From contig JARICH010000083.1 of the NCBI GenBank assembly GCA_029257245.1, positions 1 through 44,183 of the forward strand: a stretch of 44,183 nt of DNA. Reading direction: 5' to 3'. This DNA is from Atopostipes sp. GTDB taxonomy: Bacteria; Bacillota; Bacilli; Lactobacillales; Carnobacteriaceae_A. Below the pieces are notes generated by a model that was not told where the DNA came from, did not search any database, and saw only the letters and a program-made list of their open reading frames with translations. Of this stretch, positions 30,541 to 40,262 are shown one piece after another (the first letter of the stretch is position 1; each line of letters begins with the position of its first letter). The position numbers and the translations under genes are program-made.

Positions 30541-31890
30541 ATGTCCTCAATTATTTTATCAGATAAACTAAAAAAAATATTACCAAATAAAAAGCTTTTT
30601 TTAACAATCATTATATTCCTTTTAGCAATCACAGTTGGATCTTTTGTTGCATTAGCCAACGAAAATACAGTGCAAGTAAAAGCTGAAATTTTAAATGTTC
30701 GGTATGGTCCTGGTCTTTCACACGAAGTGTTAACTGAAGTGAAAGAAAACGATCGGCTACATGTTCTTGGTGAAGAAAATAAATGGTACAAAGTCAGATT
30801 ACCAAATGAACAAATTGGTTGGGTTGCTAGCTGGTTAGTTGATAACAACAAGTTATTAAGTAAGGACCACCACTTTATACGTGTCACTAGTCCGTCAGTA
30901 AATATTCGCCAATTTGCAAATGCAGAATCTCAAATTCTTGGAGTTGTTCAGGAAAATACCGAATTACAAGTTCTTTACGAAGATGGATCTTGGTCTCAAA
31001 TACTATACATGGGACAAGTAGCTTGGATTCACAGTAATTATACGGAAAAAATTGATTCCTCTGGAGAAAAAGAAATCAATTCTGATTCATATTCTGTCGT
31101 AAAAACTGGTAATCAGCGAACAAATATTCGTTCTGGTCCTTCACTAGAATCAGAAGTCATCTATCTGGCTGAAGCTGGTGAAAGTTTTAATTACTTAGAA
31201 ACAACTGATAACTGGTATCACGTTTTAATTGATGGAAATCGTCAAGGTTATATTTCAAATACTGTGGCGTCAATAGAAGATAAAAGAGCAGAAGCCACAA
31301 TACCCTCAGCTTCTCCAACAGAACAAAGATCTGAGAAAGTTAGTTCTCTAGCTGAAGCGACAATTGTGATTGATCCTGGCCATGGTGGAAAAGATCCGGG
31401 AGCTATTTCAGCAGATAAAAGTATTTATGAAAAAAATCTTGCTTTAAATACTTCTCTTTTATTAAAAAAACGGCTAGAAGATGCAGGATCAAATGTCATC
31501 TTGACTCGTGAAAATGATGTTTATGTGTCTTTAGACGATCGAGTAGCAATCAGTCATCAGCATCAAGCAGATCTTTTTATTAGTTTACATTATGATGCGG
31601 TAGAAGATGCTAATTCTGTATCAGGTACTACTAGTTATTACCAATTCGAAAACAACTTAGAATTAGCTCAAATGATCAATAAGTACTTATCAACTAATGG
31701 TCCTCTCCCTAATAATGGGGTTCGATTAGCAAATTATCAAGTCTTAAGAGATAATAAACAGCCTGCTGTTCTACTAGAGCTTGGTTATATGAACCATGGA
31801 ACTGACACACAAGTCATTGATACACCCTTTTATCAATCAACAATTGTTGAGGCAATCTATCAGGCTCTAGGTGAGTTTTATGGGCATTAA
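30541..31890 (+). CDS. N-acetylmuramoyl-L-alanine amidase (Amidase_3) with N-terminal TM and SH3b repeats
   Basis: Three SH3b-like repeats (e.g. LNVRYGPGLSHEVL, VNIRQFANAESQIL, TNIRSGPSLESEVI) then IVIDPGHGGKDPGAIS...LLELGYMNH. Start set at 30541 after GAAGGAGG, not ORF-track 30358. Confidence 0.93.
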   Translation: MSSIILSDKLKKILPNKKLFLTIIIFLLAITVGSFVALANENTVQVKAEILNVRYGPGLSHEVLTEVKENDRLHVLGEENKWYKVRLPNEQIGWVASWLVDNNKLLSKDHHFIRVTSPSVNIRQFANAESQILGVVQENTELQVLYEDGSWSQILYMGQVAWIHSNYTEKIDSSGEKEINSDSYSVVKTGNQRTNIRSGPSLESEVIYLAEAGESFNYLETTDNWYHVLIDGNRQGYISNTVASIEDKRAEATIPSASPTEQRSEKVSSLAEATIVIDPGHGGKDPGAISADKSIYEKNLALNTSLLLKKRLEDAGSNVILTRENDVYVSLDDRVAISHQHQADLFISLHYDAVEDANSVSGTTSYYQFENNLELAQMINKYLSTNGPLPNNGVRLANYQVLRDNKQPAVLLELGYMNHGTDTQVIDTPFYQSTIVEAIYQALGEFYGH

Positions 31891-31895
31891 AAATT

Positions 31896-31937
31896 AATAA
31901 AACAGCTAGATGGAAATTCCATCTAGCTGTTTTATTA
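31896..31937. terminator. Bidirectional terminator between the amidase gene and dtd
   Basis: AATAAAACAGCTAGATGGAA / TTCCATCTAGCTGTTTTATT, a perfect palindromic stem. Confidence 0.88.
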
Positions 31938-31940
31938 TCT

Positions 31941-32387
31941 TTATTTATTTTTTGAATCAATTAAAATTGTAACCGGTCCATCATTCACTAACCTTACATC
32001 CATATCTGCACCAAATACTCCCGTTTCTACTTTTATACCTTCGGCACGTAAACTATTATTTAAGGATTCATATAATTCATTTGCATGATCAGGGCTTGCT
32101 GCTTGAATAAAACTCGGCCGATTTCCTTTTTTTGTATTGGCATGAAGAGTGAATTGAGAGATAGATAAAATATCTCCACCTACTTGATTCAATGCAAGGT
32201 TCATTTTCTCTTCATCATCTTCAAAAATTCGCATATTCACAATTTTTCGTGTGAGGTATTTTACATCTTCTGTATCATCGGCATCTTCCACTCCTACCAA
32301 AATTAAAAAACCTTTTTTAATTTCACCAGCTAACTTACCATCAGCCACTACATTAGCTTCAGACACACGTTGTATTACTACTCGCAC
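31941..32387 (-). CDS. dtd: D-aminoacyl-tRNA deacylase
   Basis: [50 protein letters not shown]. Confidence 0.96.
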   Translation of the reverse strand: MRVVIQRVSEANVVADGKLAGEIKKGFLILVGVEDADDTEDVKYLTRKIVNMRIFEDDEEKMNLALNQVGGDILSISQFTLHANTKKGNRPSFIQAASPDHANELYESLNNSLRAEGIKVETGVFGADMDVRLVNDGPVTILIDSKNK

Positions 32388-32422
32388 ATTTACACTTCAC
32401 TTTCTAAAGTACATTTTTTAAT

Positions 32423-34636
32423 TTATTGAGTAATTCGACGAATGGAATAAACATCGGGAACTTGTCTAATTTTATCAATAATCTCTCGCAATTCATCCGT
32501 GTTTCGAATCCCCAGGGATAAGCGGATAATTGCGCCATGTTCATCATCGACACGTCCATTTACATTACTTAAGCGACTGGTCATACTGTTGACTACTTCA
32601 AGCACATCGTTTAAGAGTCCTGAACGATCAAATCCATTGACCTCAAGATCTGTATCATAAACTTTTTCACTATTAGTATTTTCCCATTCGACTTCGATTA
32701 AACGTTTTTGAACTTCATCTTCGTTATTGACGTTTGGACAATCTTTACGGTGAACTGAAATTCCGCGTCCACGTGTAATATAACCGACGATTTCATCCCC
32801 CGGCACAGGATTACAACATTTACTCAAACGTAATAGTAAGTTCTCTGTGTCTTCAACAACAACACCATCTTCATGGTGAATGGTGAGCTTTTCTTGTTCT
32901 CTTTTCTGTTCCGTCTTTAAAGTATTTGATAATTTCTCCTCATTATTATCTCTTTTTCTTCGAGCATCTTCTGTTAACTTATTGACTACTGTAATGGGTT
33001 TGATTTCATTAAATCCAATAGCGGCATATAATCGATCACTATTTTTATAATTATAACTTTCCGCATGTCGATCCATTGTATTATCGTCCATAAAACCTTT
33101 TGGATCTAAGTCATGCTCTAAAATAATATCCCGAACGATTCTTTTCCCATCTTCAACAGCTTTTTCATGATCTTGTTCTTTAAAATGACGTCGAATTTTA
33201 TTTCTTGCTTTTGAGGTATTCACAAATTCTAACCAATCTCGGCTTGGTGCTGGTGATGAAGATGAAGTAATAATCTCTACGATATCTCCTGTTTTTAATT
33301 TATAATTTAATGGAACAATTTTATTGTTAACTTTCGCTCCTGTTGAACGATCCCCTACCTCACTGTGTACATGATAGGCAAAATCTAAAGTACTTGATCC
33401 GTCAGGTAACTCCATCACATCTCCATCAGGCGTGAATACATAAACGTTATCCGTCAAAATATCTTCTTTAATGGCTTCCATAAAATCAGAGGCATCAGAA
33501 GTTTCATCTTGCAACTCAATAATTTCTTTAAACATTGCGAGATGATTCGATATTTTATCATCCGCTACTTTTTCAGTTACTCCTTCTTTATAGGCCCAAT
33601 GAGCAGCAACTCCGTATTCAGCAATTTGATGCATCTCATGTGTTCGAATTTGAACTTCTAAAGGAGTAGCATTTGGACCTAAAACAGTTGTATGCAAGGA
33701 TTGGTACATATTCGTTTTCGGCATAGCAATATAATCTTTAAAACGACCAGGCATTGGCTTCCATTCCGTATGAATAGCCCCTAAAACGGCATAACATTCT
33801 TTAATCGAATCAACAATGACTCGCACAGCTAATAAATCATAGATTTCATCAAATTCTCTCGATTTTGATTTCATTTTACTGTAAATTGAATAAATATGTT
33901 TTGGTCGTCCGTTAATTTCTGCATTAATTTCTAATTCATCAATTGATTTGTCAATGGCCGCTATCGAATCTTTAATATACTGCTCTCGATCTTCGCGACG
34001 AGCATCCATTAAATGAACAATCCCATAATACTCTTCGGTGTTCGTGTACCGTAAAGATAAATCTTCCAATTCCCACTTCATCCGATAAATACCTAAACGA
34101 TCAGCAAGTGGTGCATAAATCTCTAGAGTTTCTTTGGCTATTTCTACTTGTTTGCTTGGCTTATGAAAACTCAAGGTTCGCATATTGTGTAAACGGTCAG
34201 CTAATTTTACTAAAACTACACGGACGTCATGAGCCATTGCCAGAATCATTTTTCGATGATTCTCCGCTTGATGTTCTTTTTGAGAACGATACTCAAATTT
34301 ACCGAGCTTAGTCACTCCTTCAACTAAATCAGCTACTTCCTCTGAAAATTCTGTCACAATATCTTCATAGCTACGGTCAGTATCTTCAACGACATCATGT
34401 AAGAACCCTGTGGCGACAGTTACAGGATCCATTTTTAATTCTGCTAATATCCCAGCAACTTGTACTGGATGCATCATAAATTCTTCTCCAGATTTACGCA
34501 TTTGTCCTTTATGGGCAGCATCCGCATACTGATAAGCTTTATTTACAAAGCTAACATGCTCACTATTCATATAAGTCAAACATAAAGCAATTACTTCTTG
34601 TGCTGTATAGTCTACTTTTCTTGTCATGTCAGACAC
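32423..34636 (-). CDS. Bifunctional (p)ppGpp synthetase/hydrolase Rel
   Basis: HD domain FLHDVVEDT, RelA domain YQSLHTTVLGP, TGS and ACT domains. Confidence 0.96.
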   Translation of the reverse strand: MSDMTRKVDYTAQEVIALCLTYMNSEHVSFVNKAYQYADAAHKGQMRKSGEEFMMHPVQVAGILAELKMDPVTVATGFLHDVVEDTDRSYEDIVTEFSEEVADLVEGVTKLGKFEYRSQKEHQAENHRKMILAMAHDVRVVLVKLADRLHNMRTLSFHKPSKQVEIAKETLEIYAPLADRLGIYRMKWELEDLSLRYTNTEEYYGIVHLMDARREDREQYIKDSIAAIDKSIDELEINAEINGRPKHIYSIYSKMKSKSREFDEIYDLLAVRVIVDSIKECYAVLGAIHTEWKPMPGRFKDYIAMPKTNMYQSLHTTVLGPNATPLEVQIRTHEMHQIAEYGVAAHWAYKEGVTEKVADDKISNHLAMFKEIIELQDETSDASDFMEAIKEDILTDNVYVFTPDGDVMELPDGSSTLDFAYHVHSEVGDRSTGAKVNNKIVPLNYKLKTGDIVEIITSSSSPAPSRDWLEFVNTSKARNKIRRHFKEQDHEKAVEDGKRIVRDIILEHDLDPKGFMDDNTMDRHAESYNYKNSDRLYAAIGFNEIKPITVVNKLTEDARRKRDNNEEKLSNTLKTEQKREQEKLTIHHEDGVVVEDTENLLLRLSKCCNPVPGDEIVGYITRGRGISVHRKDCPNVNNEDEVQKRLIEVEWENTNSEKVYDTDLEVNGFDRSGLLNDVLEVVNSMTSRLSNVNGRVDDEHGAIIRLSLGIRNTDELREIIDKIRQVPDVYSIRRITQ

Positions 34637-34671
34637 CTTCTTTTTTTATAGTCCAGTCATTTTTATAAAAA

Positions 34672-34696
34672 ACCAGCACATTTAAAATGTGCTGGT
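34672..34696 (-). terminator. Rho-independent terminator in the deoC-rel intergenic region
   Basis: ACCAGCACATTTTAAATGTGCTGGT then TTTTTTAT on the minus strand. Confidence 0.82.
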
Positions 34697-34771
34697 CCCT
34701 CTATCTCTATTAATTATAGTCTTTATAGCTCTTAAATTCAACTTTTTTAATCTCTTTTTAATAAAAGTGCT

Positions 34772-35440
34772 TTAATAATCAGAGTCACTTTCTTCACCTT
34801 TTACGATTGATATACCACTTGATGCACCAATACGTGTTGCGCCTGCTTCAATCATTGCAACCGCATCTGCATAGCTTCGTACGCCACCCGATGCTTTAAC
34901 ACCTAATTCAGGTCCAACTGTTGCACGCATTAACTTGATATCTTCTACTGTCGCTCCCCCTGTTGAAAATCCAGTCGAGGTTTTAACAAAATCGGCTCCT
35001 GCTTTTTTAGATAGTTCTGAAGCCTTTATTTTTTCTTCTTTTGTTAAGAGAGCTGTTTCAATAATTACTTTAACTACAGCAGCTCCTGCGACTGCGTTAA
35101 CGACTGCTTGAATATCTTTCATCACAGTATCATAGTCTTTTGATTTTAGTGCTCCAATATTAATAACCATATCGACTTCTGTTGCACCATCTTTTATTGC
35201 TTGCTTTGTTTCAAATACTTTTGTCTCTGTTGCATTCGCTCCGAGTGGAAAACCAATAACTGTCGTAATTCCCACCTCTGTAGCTTTTAATTCCTCTTTC
35301 ACAAAAGGAATCCAGTAAGGTTGAATACAAACTGTTTTAAAATTGTATTCAGCAGCTTCTTCACAGATTTTTGCAAGTTCAGCTTCTGTTGCATCTGCAT
35401 TTAAAATAGTATGATCTATATATTGTGCCATATCTTTCAT
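34772..35440 (-). CDS. deoC: Deoxyribose-phosphate aldolase
   Basis: [47 protein letters not shown]. Confidence 0.97.
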   Translation of the reverse strand: MKDMAQYIDHTILNADATEAELAKICEEAAEYNFKTVCIQPYWIPFVKEELKATEVGITTVIGFPLGANATETKVFETKQAIKDGATEVDMVINIGALKSKDYDTVMKDIQAVVNAVAGAAVVKVIIETALLTKEEKIKASELSKKAGADFVKTSTGFSTGGATVEDIKLMRATVGPELGVKASGGVRSYADAVAMIEAGATRIGASSGISIVKGEESDSDY

Positions 35441-35552
35441 TAATATGTCTCCTCTTTTTTAAATTTCACATTACACATTGTACATCAATTTTTCAAAAAA
35501 TGAAAACGATAACTTATTCCTTTATCTTTCTTAATTAGTAGAATAGCATTGC

Positions 35553-36500
35553 TCAATCCGCAGGTTTTTGAGCAATGATTGCTAGCCAATCTTTCATTTG
35601 ATTCACTTGCTTTATTTCAAACCCTTCAGCTTCTAATGCATCGATCATTTCTTCTTTTTTCTCTATAATAATTCCTGAACTAATAAAATAGCCAGCTGGT
35701 TTTAATACTCGCTTAGCATCTGTAATTAACTCTAGTAAAATATGCGTTAAAATATTTGCTACCACAATATCGACTTCTAAATCAATTCCTTCTAATAAAT
35801 TGTTTTCTTCGATATGGATCTTTGTCGCTAAATTATTTAATTCAATATTTGAGCGAGCAGAACTGACCGCCATTTCATCAAGATCATAAGCATGAATCTC
35901 ACTTGCCCCTAAAAGACTGCTAGCAATGGTTAAAACACCTGACCCTGTACCGACATCGATTAAATGTTCTCCACCGCGCATCACAATTTCTAAGGCTTGA
36001 ATAGACAATTGAGTGGTTGGATGAGTCCCAGTTCCAAATGCCAAACCTGGATCCATTACAATCAACTGTTCGTCTTTACTTGACCGTGAATAATCTTCCC
36101 ACTCTGGGACAATCGTTAAATAACGAGTGACAGGAACAGAATGATAAAACTCTTTCCAATTGTTTTCCCAGTCTTCTTCTTTGATAAGAGCTGTTTCTAC
36201 TTGATAGTCTTTGACATCTAAATCTAAGCTTTTCAGGGAATCTATTTCTTCATATAAATGTCGATGAAAATCTTCAGTTATATCATCTAAATTGAAATAT
36301 CCCTTAATAATAATACCTTCAGTTGGAAACTTACTTTCATCTAACTCCCACATCAAGTTTGTATCTGTTATCGGCATCTTTTCAAAATCTCTTCGACTAG
36401 TAACACTTACTCCCGTGGAACCTAATCTCATTAGTATTTCTGATACACTGTCTTCCGCTTCCTCATTAATATATATGCTATATTCTTTCCAGCCCGTCAT
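35553..36500 (-). CDS. prmA: Ribosomal protein L11 methyltransferase
   Basis: MDPGLAFGTGTHPTTQLSI, DVGTGSGVLTIAS, VANILTHIL. Start set at 36500 (MTGWKEYSIY) after AAAGGAGAG rather than ORF-track 36524. Confidence 0.95.
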   Translation of the reverse strand: MTGWKEYSIYINEEAEDSVSEILMRLGSTGVSVTSRRDFEKMPITDTNLMWELDESKFPTEGIIIKGYFNLDDITEDFHRHLYEEIDSLKSLDLDVKDYQVETALIKEEDWENNWKEFYHSVPVTRYLTIVPEWEDYSRSSKDEQLIVMDPGLAFGTGTHPTTQLSIQALEIVMRGGEHLIDVGTGSGVLTIASSLLGASEIHAYDLDEMAVSSARSNIELNNLATKIHIEENNLLEGIDLEVDIVVANILTHILLELITDAKRVLKPAGYFISSGIIIEKKEEMIDALEAEGFEIKQVNQMKDWLAIIAQKPAD

Positions 36501-37026
36501 AAGTCTCTCCTTTAAACTGTTCAACCAGTGATTCTTCTTTCTCTTTTGAAAAAATTAATTGTTTTCTAGAATAATTCCCTGTTTTTTTCATGGTTTCAAC
36601 CGTATTTTCCATATTTTCTTCATTCCAAATCAATTCAAATTCTTTTTGATCTTCATCTTCTAAAAAAAGCCGAAGCTGACTTTTCGCTGTTGATATCGTG
36701 ATGTTTAATTGCTTTAAAAAAGCATCCACATATCCAGCTTCGACACCCTGAATTGGATCAACTGGGATTGCATGGAGATAGTTCTCTTTAATAATTTTAT
36801 TGTTCATTTGATCATAAAAGCAGACTAACTCTTCAAAGTAAATAATACCTTCTTTATTTACTTGTCCGATAATATCCTGGACATATTCTTTCGGCTCCAC
36901 TTCAAGCTTAACAGCCAAATAAAGCTCGATCGCTCCTTTATGGCTATCACTGACAATTCGCCATTGATAATTCTGCGACTCTTCAATCATTCGATTATAA
37001 ATATAAGTTGATAGTTCGTCTGTCAT
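36478..37026 (-). CDS. DUF3013 family protein
   Basis: Overlaps the prmA start; typical Lactobacillales prmA neighbour. Family recalled, not searched. Confidence 0.65.
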   Translation of the reverse strand: MTDELSTYIYNRMIEESQNYQWRIVSDSHKGAIELYLAVKLEVEPKEYVQDIIGQVNKEGIIYFEELVCFYDQMNNKIIKENYLHAIPVDPIQGVEAGYVDAFLKQLNITISTAKSQLRLFLEDEDQKEFELIWNEENMENTVETMKKTGNYSRKQLIFSKEKEESLVEQFKGETYDGLERI

Positions 37027-37109
37027 ATCATCCGCCCTTTCTTTTCTCTATCAATATAGTTTACCATACCTTAGAAAGATCTGTATCCTTCATTGAAAAA
37101 TTATTCTAC

Positions 37110-37138
37110 TTGACTATCTAGATTTATTTTTCTATAAT
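37110..37138 (+). promoter_or_regulatory. Sigma-A promoter of the Y-family polymerase gene (TTGACT-N17-TATAAT)
   Basis: -35 37110-37115, 17-nt spacer, -10 37133-37138. Confidence 0.85.
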
Positions 37139-37144
37139 CAATGT

Positions 37145-37158
37145 AGAACATACGTTCG
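37145..37158 (+). promoter_or_regulatory. LexA/DinR-type SOS box
   Basis: aGAACATACGTTCg versus the Gram-positive consensus CGAACRNRYGTTYG/C; lies at the predicted transcription start. Confidence 0.85.
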
Positions 37159-37180
37159 CTAAAAAGGAAGGAATATCCTA

Positions 37181-38494
37181 ATGAGTTCACTTAAAAATGA
37201 TTTTCTCTTACATATGGATTACTCCAATGAACCACGACACGATATTTTATGTATAGATATCAAATCTTTTTTTGCTAGTGTAGAAGCAGTTGAACGTGGG
37301 CAGCACCCTTTAACTGCTCGAATTGCAGTTGTAAGTAAACCAGACAGCCAAGGAGGTCTAGTCCTCGCTGCTTCTCCTAAAGTAAAAGAGCTTTACCAAA
37401 TCAAAACCGGAAGTCGCGTCTATGAGATTCCTCGCCAAGCAAAGATTCAAATTGTCGAGCCTCGGATGGAACTTTATTTAGAAAAAAATTTAGCGATTAT
37501 CGATATTTTCAAACGCTATGTTCCGGTAAAAGATTTACATGTCTATAGTATTGACGAATCTTTTTTAGATGTGAGTCAATCTGCAAAGCTTTTTGGTAGA
37601 CGGCAAGAAATTTCTAGTAAAATTCAACAGGAAATTTGGCAAGAATTAAAATTAATTGCCACAGTTGGCATGGGTGATAATCCTCTATTAGCTAAATTAG
37701 CTTTAGATCATGAAGCAAAGCATCAATATTTAAACAACTATCAGGCCTATTGGTCTTATGAGAGTGTACCACTGACTATTTGGCAAATTCAAAGATTGAG
37801 CGATTTTTGGGGGATCGGTTCAAAGACAGAAAAAAAGCTAAATCGTTTAGGTATTTATAACCTTTACGATTTAGCACAATCTGATTTTTACTTTCTCAAG
37901 AAATATTTTGGTGTCATCGGCCAACAACTTTTTTTTCATGCACATGGAATTGATCGTACGCTTTTATCCGAGCGTTTTCAACCAAAAGAAAACTCTTTTT
38001 CTAAAAATCAAATTCTTCCTCATGATTATTACCAACCAAAAGAAGTTGAGATTGTTATTCGTGAAATGACTGAAGAAAATGCTAGCCGTTTAAGAAAACA
38101 TAAACTCGTTACTGGAGTTATAAAACTAACCATTGGTTATTCCAAAGAATCATTGACTCCTGGTTTTAATCGCCAAATGAAAATTGAAGCAAGTGATTCT
38201 TCAAGTCAGTTAATAAAAGCAGTTCTTAAAATTTTCCGCAAATACTATGAAAATTATCCAGTTCGGACTATTAATGTTAGTTTTAAAGCATTATCTCTTA
38301 AACAAGAAAGACAGCTTAGTTTATTTGAACCGCTTGAAAGTCTTATTCAAGATGAAGAATTAGATGAAGTCGTAGATTTAGTTCGCAAAAAATATGGTTA
38401 TACTTCTCTTCTCCATGCCAGTAGCTTAACTAAAAATAGTATGGCAATTCGACGCAGCAAACTACTTGGTGGTCACCAAGCGAATATAAAATAA
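37181..38494 (+). CDS. Y-family DNA polymerase (UvrX/UmuC-like)
   Basis: ILCIDIKSFFASVEAVERG, YSIDESFLDVS, FWGIGSKTEKKLNRLGI. Confidence 0.93.
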   Translation: MSSLKNDFLLHMDYSNEPRHDILCIDIKSFFASVEAVERGQHPLTARIAVVSKPDSQGGLVLAASPKVKELYQIKTGSRVYEIPRQAKIQIVEPRMELYLEKNLAIIDIFKRYVPVKDLHVYSIDESFLDVSQSAKLFGRRQEISSKIQQEIWQELKLIATVGMGDNPLLAKLALDHEAKHQYLNNYQAYWSYESVPLTIWQIQRLSDFWGIGSKTEKKLNRLGIYNLYDLAQSDFYFLKKYFGVIGQQLFFHAHGIDRTLLSERFQPKENSFSKNQILPHDYYQPKEVEIVIREMTEENASRLRKHKLVTGVIKLTIGYSKESLTPGFNRQMKIEASDSSSQLIKAVLKIFRKYYENYPVRTINVSFKALSLKQERQLSLFEPLESLIQDEELDEVVDLVRKKYGYTSLLHASSLTKNSMAIRRSKLLGGHQANIK

Positions 38495-38515
38495 GGATTT
38501 TAAAAAGGTGAGAAT

Positions 38516-38917
38516 ATGGATAAAAGACGATTACGGATGAAGCCTGAACAACTAGATTATCAAGATCGTGGAAAAATGAAATGGCAAGGTTTATTACTTT
38601 CTGATCATTCGGAGGCTTTAAATAAAAGTGCTCTTATTGAAAAGAAAAAGCATGTTAACCCATCCTATCCAAAACAGTCAATCATTGAAATCAGTGAACA
38701 ATTAGCTACTGCCTATCAAAATAATTGCCCTCTCTTTATTCAGACGAATACACTCAATAATGATCAAGAATTAGAGTGTTTTATTGCCCTAGTCGTGGGT
38801 AGTGAAGGCTCTGACATCTATTTTACTCTTAAAAATAATCAGCTAATTATGACTCCCCTAGAAAATATTCGCTTTACTCAATCTTTTGACGCCTTGTCCT
38901 GGCAATTACTAAATTAA
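38516..38917 (+). CDS. YolD-like protein
   Basis: DYQDRGKMKWQGLLLSDHSEAL; directly downstream of the Y-family polymerase. Confidence 0.8.
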   Translation: MDKRRLRMKPEQLDYQDRGKMKWQGLLLSDHSEALNKSALIEKKKHVNPSYPKQSIIEISEQLATAYQNNCPLFIQTNTLNNDQELECFIALVVGSEGSDIYFTLKNNQLIMTPLENIRFTQSFDALSWQLLN

Positions 38918-39654
38918 TATTTGTCTAATTCAGTTAGAACCTTTGAAATTGAATCTTCAAATACTAAAGCTCCACTTGGCACTGATATAGGAGACTTATT
39001 AATAGCTACTAGATGATCCCCATTGAATTCATGAATGAGTCCAGCTGCCGGATATACGACTAAGGAAGTTCCAGCAATAATTAATATATCTGCTCTTTGA
39101 ATGGCTGCAACCGCACTTTTCACCACATTTTGATCAAGACTCTCTTGGTATAAAACAACATCTGGTCGAACGATTCCTTGATCTTTAGGGCAACGTGGAA
39201 TTCCCTCATTATCTAGATTAAGTTCATCTAATTCATAAATTTGACCACATTTCGTACAGTAATTTCGAAGAACAGAACCGTGTAATTCATAAACTTGTGA
39301 GCTACCCGCTTTCTGGTGCAAGCCATCAATATTTTGAGTAACCACGTGGACATCTTTTCCGGCATCTTCTAATTCTTTCAGAAACAAATGACCTGCATTG
39401 GGTTCGGCGTTTTCAAAGACTAAATTCTTAAAATAATATTCAAAAAAATCTTTCGGATAACGTTTGAAGAAACTATAGGAAATTAACTCTTCCGCTGAGT
39501 AGTTTCTCCTTCCTTCTCTCAGATATAGACCTTCAGCCGACCGAAAATCAGGAATTCCACTTTCTGTCGATACACCTGCCCCTCCAAAAAAAGCAATCGT
39601 TTGACTATTTGCTAGCTGTTTCTTAAATTCATTTATCTTATTCATTTTTTTCAT
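38914..39654 (-). CDS. Sir2 family NAD-dependent protein deacylase
   Basis: GAGVSTESGIPDFRS, TQNIDGLH, two CxxC pairs approximated (CTKCG), GTSLVVYPAAGL. Confidence 0.94.
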   Translation of the reverse strand: MKKMNKINEFKKQLANSQTIAFFGGAGVSTESGIPDFRSAEGLYLREGRRNYSAEELISYSFFKRYPKDFFEYYFKNLVFENAEPNAGHLFLKELEDAGKDVHVVTQNIDGLHQKAGSSQVYELHGSVLRNYCTKCGQIYELDELNLDNEGIPRCPKDQGIVRPDVVLYQESLDQNVVKSAVAAIQRADILIIAGTSLVVYPAAGLIHEFNGDHLVAINKSPISVPSGALVFEDSISKVLTELDKY

Positions 39655-39747
39655 CCCTTCTAATTCTACCTTATTTATCTTAACAAAGAATAGAATAAAT
39701 CGCTGACTTCAGCTATTTATTAGGCATAAGTGGCTCAAATTAAACAA

Positions 39748-39795
39748 AAGTACTCATCTCATAGTATTCAATTTCCTACTATAAGATGAGTACTT
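39748..39795 (-). terminator. Rho-independent terminator of the pha operon
   Basis: AAGTACTCATCTcATAGTA ... TACTATaAGATGAGTACTT; TTTTGTTTA on the minus strand. Confidence 0.85.
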
Positions 39796-39824
39796 CGCTT
39801 TAGTTTTAATAGTCTTTTTTCTCT

Positions 39825-40241
39825 TTAATTAGGTAAAAACATCGTTGCACTACCATCTATCACTAGATCTCCATCTTGATTTGTACAAACTGTGTCTAAA
39901 ATAATACGTTTTTTATCTTCAATGACCTCTTTTACAGTAACGGTTGCAGTAATAGTATCATTAAAAAGTACTGGCTTAATAAATTTCAAGTTTTTCCCCA
40001 TATAAATTGAACCTGGACCTGGCAACTGAGTTCCTAATACAGCTGAAATAAAACCTACACTCAGTAATCCATGTGCAATTCTTTCTTCAAACATCGTTTC
40101 CTTCGCGTAACTCTCATTAATGTGTGCGGGATTAAAATCTCCAGATATTCCTGCATAATTATAGACATCTGTTTCTGTAACAGTTTTAGTAAATGATGCG
40201 CTGTCTCCTACTTTTATATCTTTTATTGTTTTCATTTCCAC
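39825..40241 (-). CDS. phaJ: MaoC-like (R)-specific enoyl-CoA hydratase, PhaJ type
   Basis: YAGISGDFNPAHINESYA hydratase-2 motif (Asp/His dyad), RIAHGLLSVGFIS; GTG start with AGAAGGGTG upstream. Confidence 0.9.
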   Translation of the reverse strand: MEMKTIKDIKVGDSASFTKTVTETDVYNYAGISGDFNPAHINESYAKETMFEERIAHGLLSVGFISAVLGTQLPGPGSIYMGKNLKFIKPVLFNDTITATVTVKEVIEDKKRIILDTVCTNQDGDLVIDGSATMFLPN

Positions 40242-40262
40242 AGTTAGTCACCCTTCTTATTT

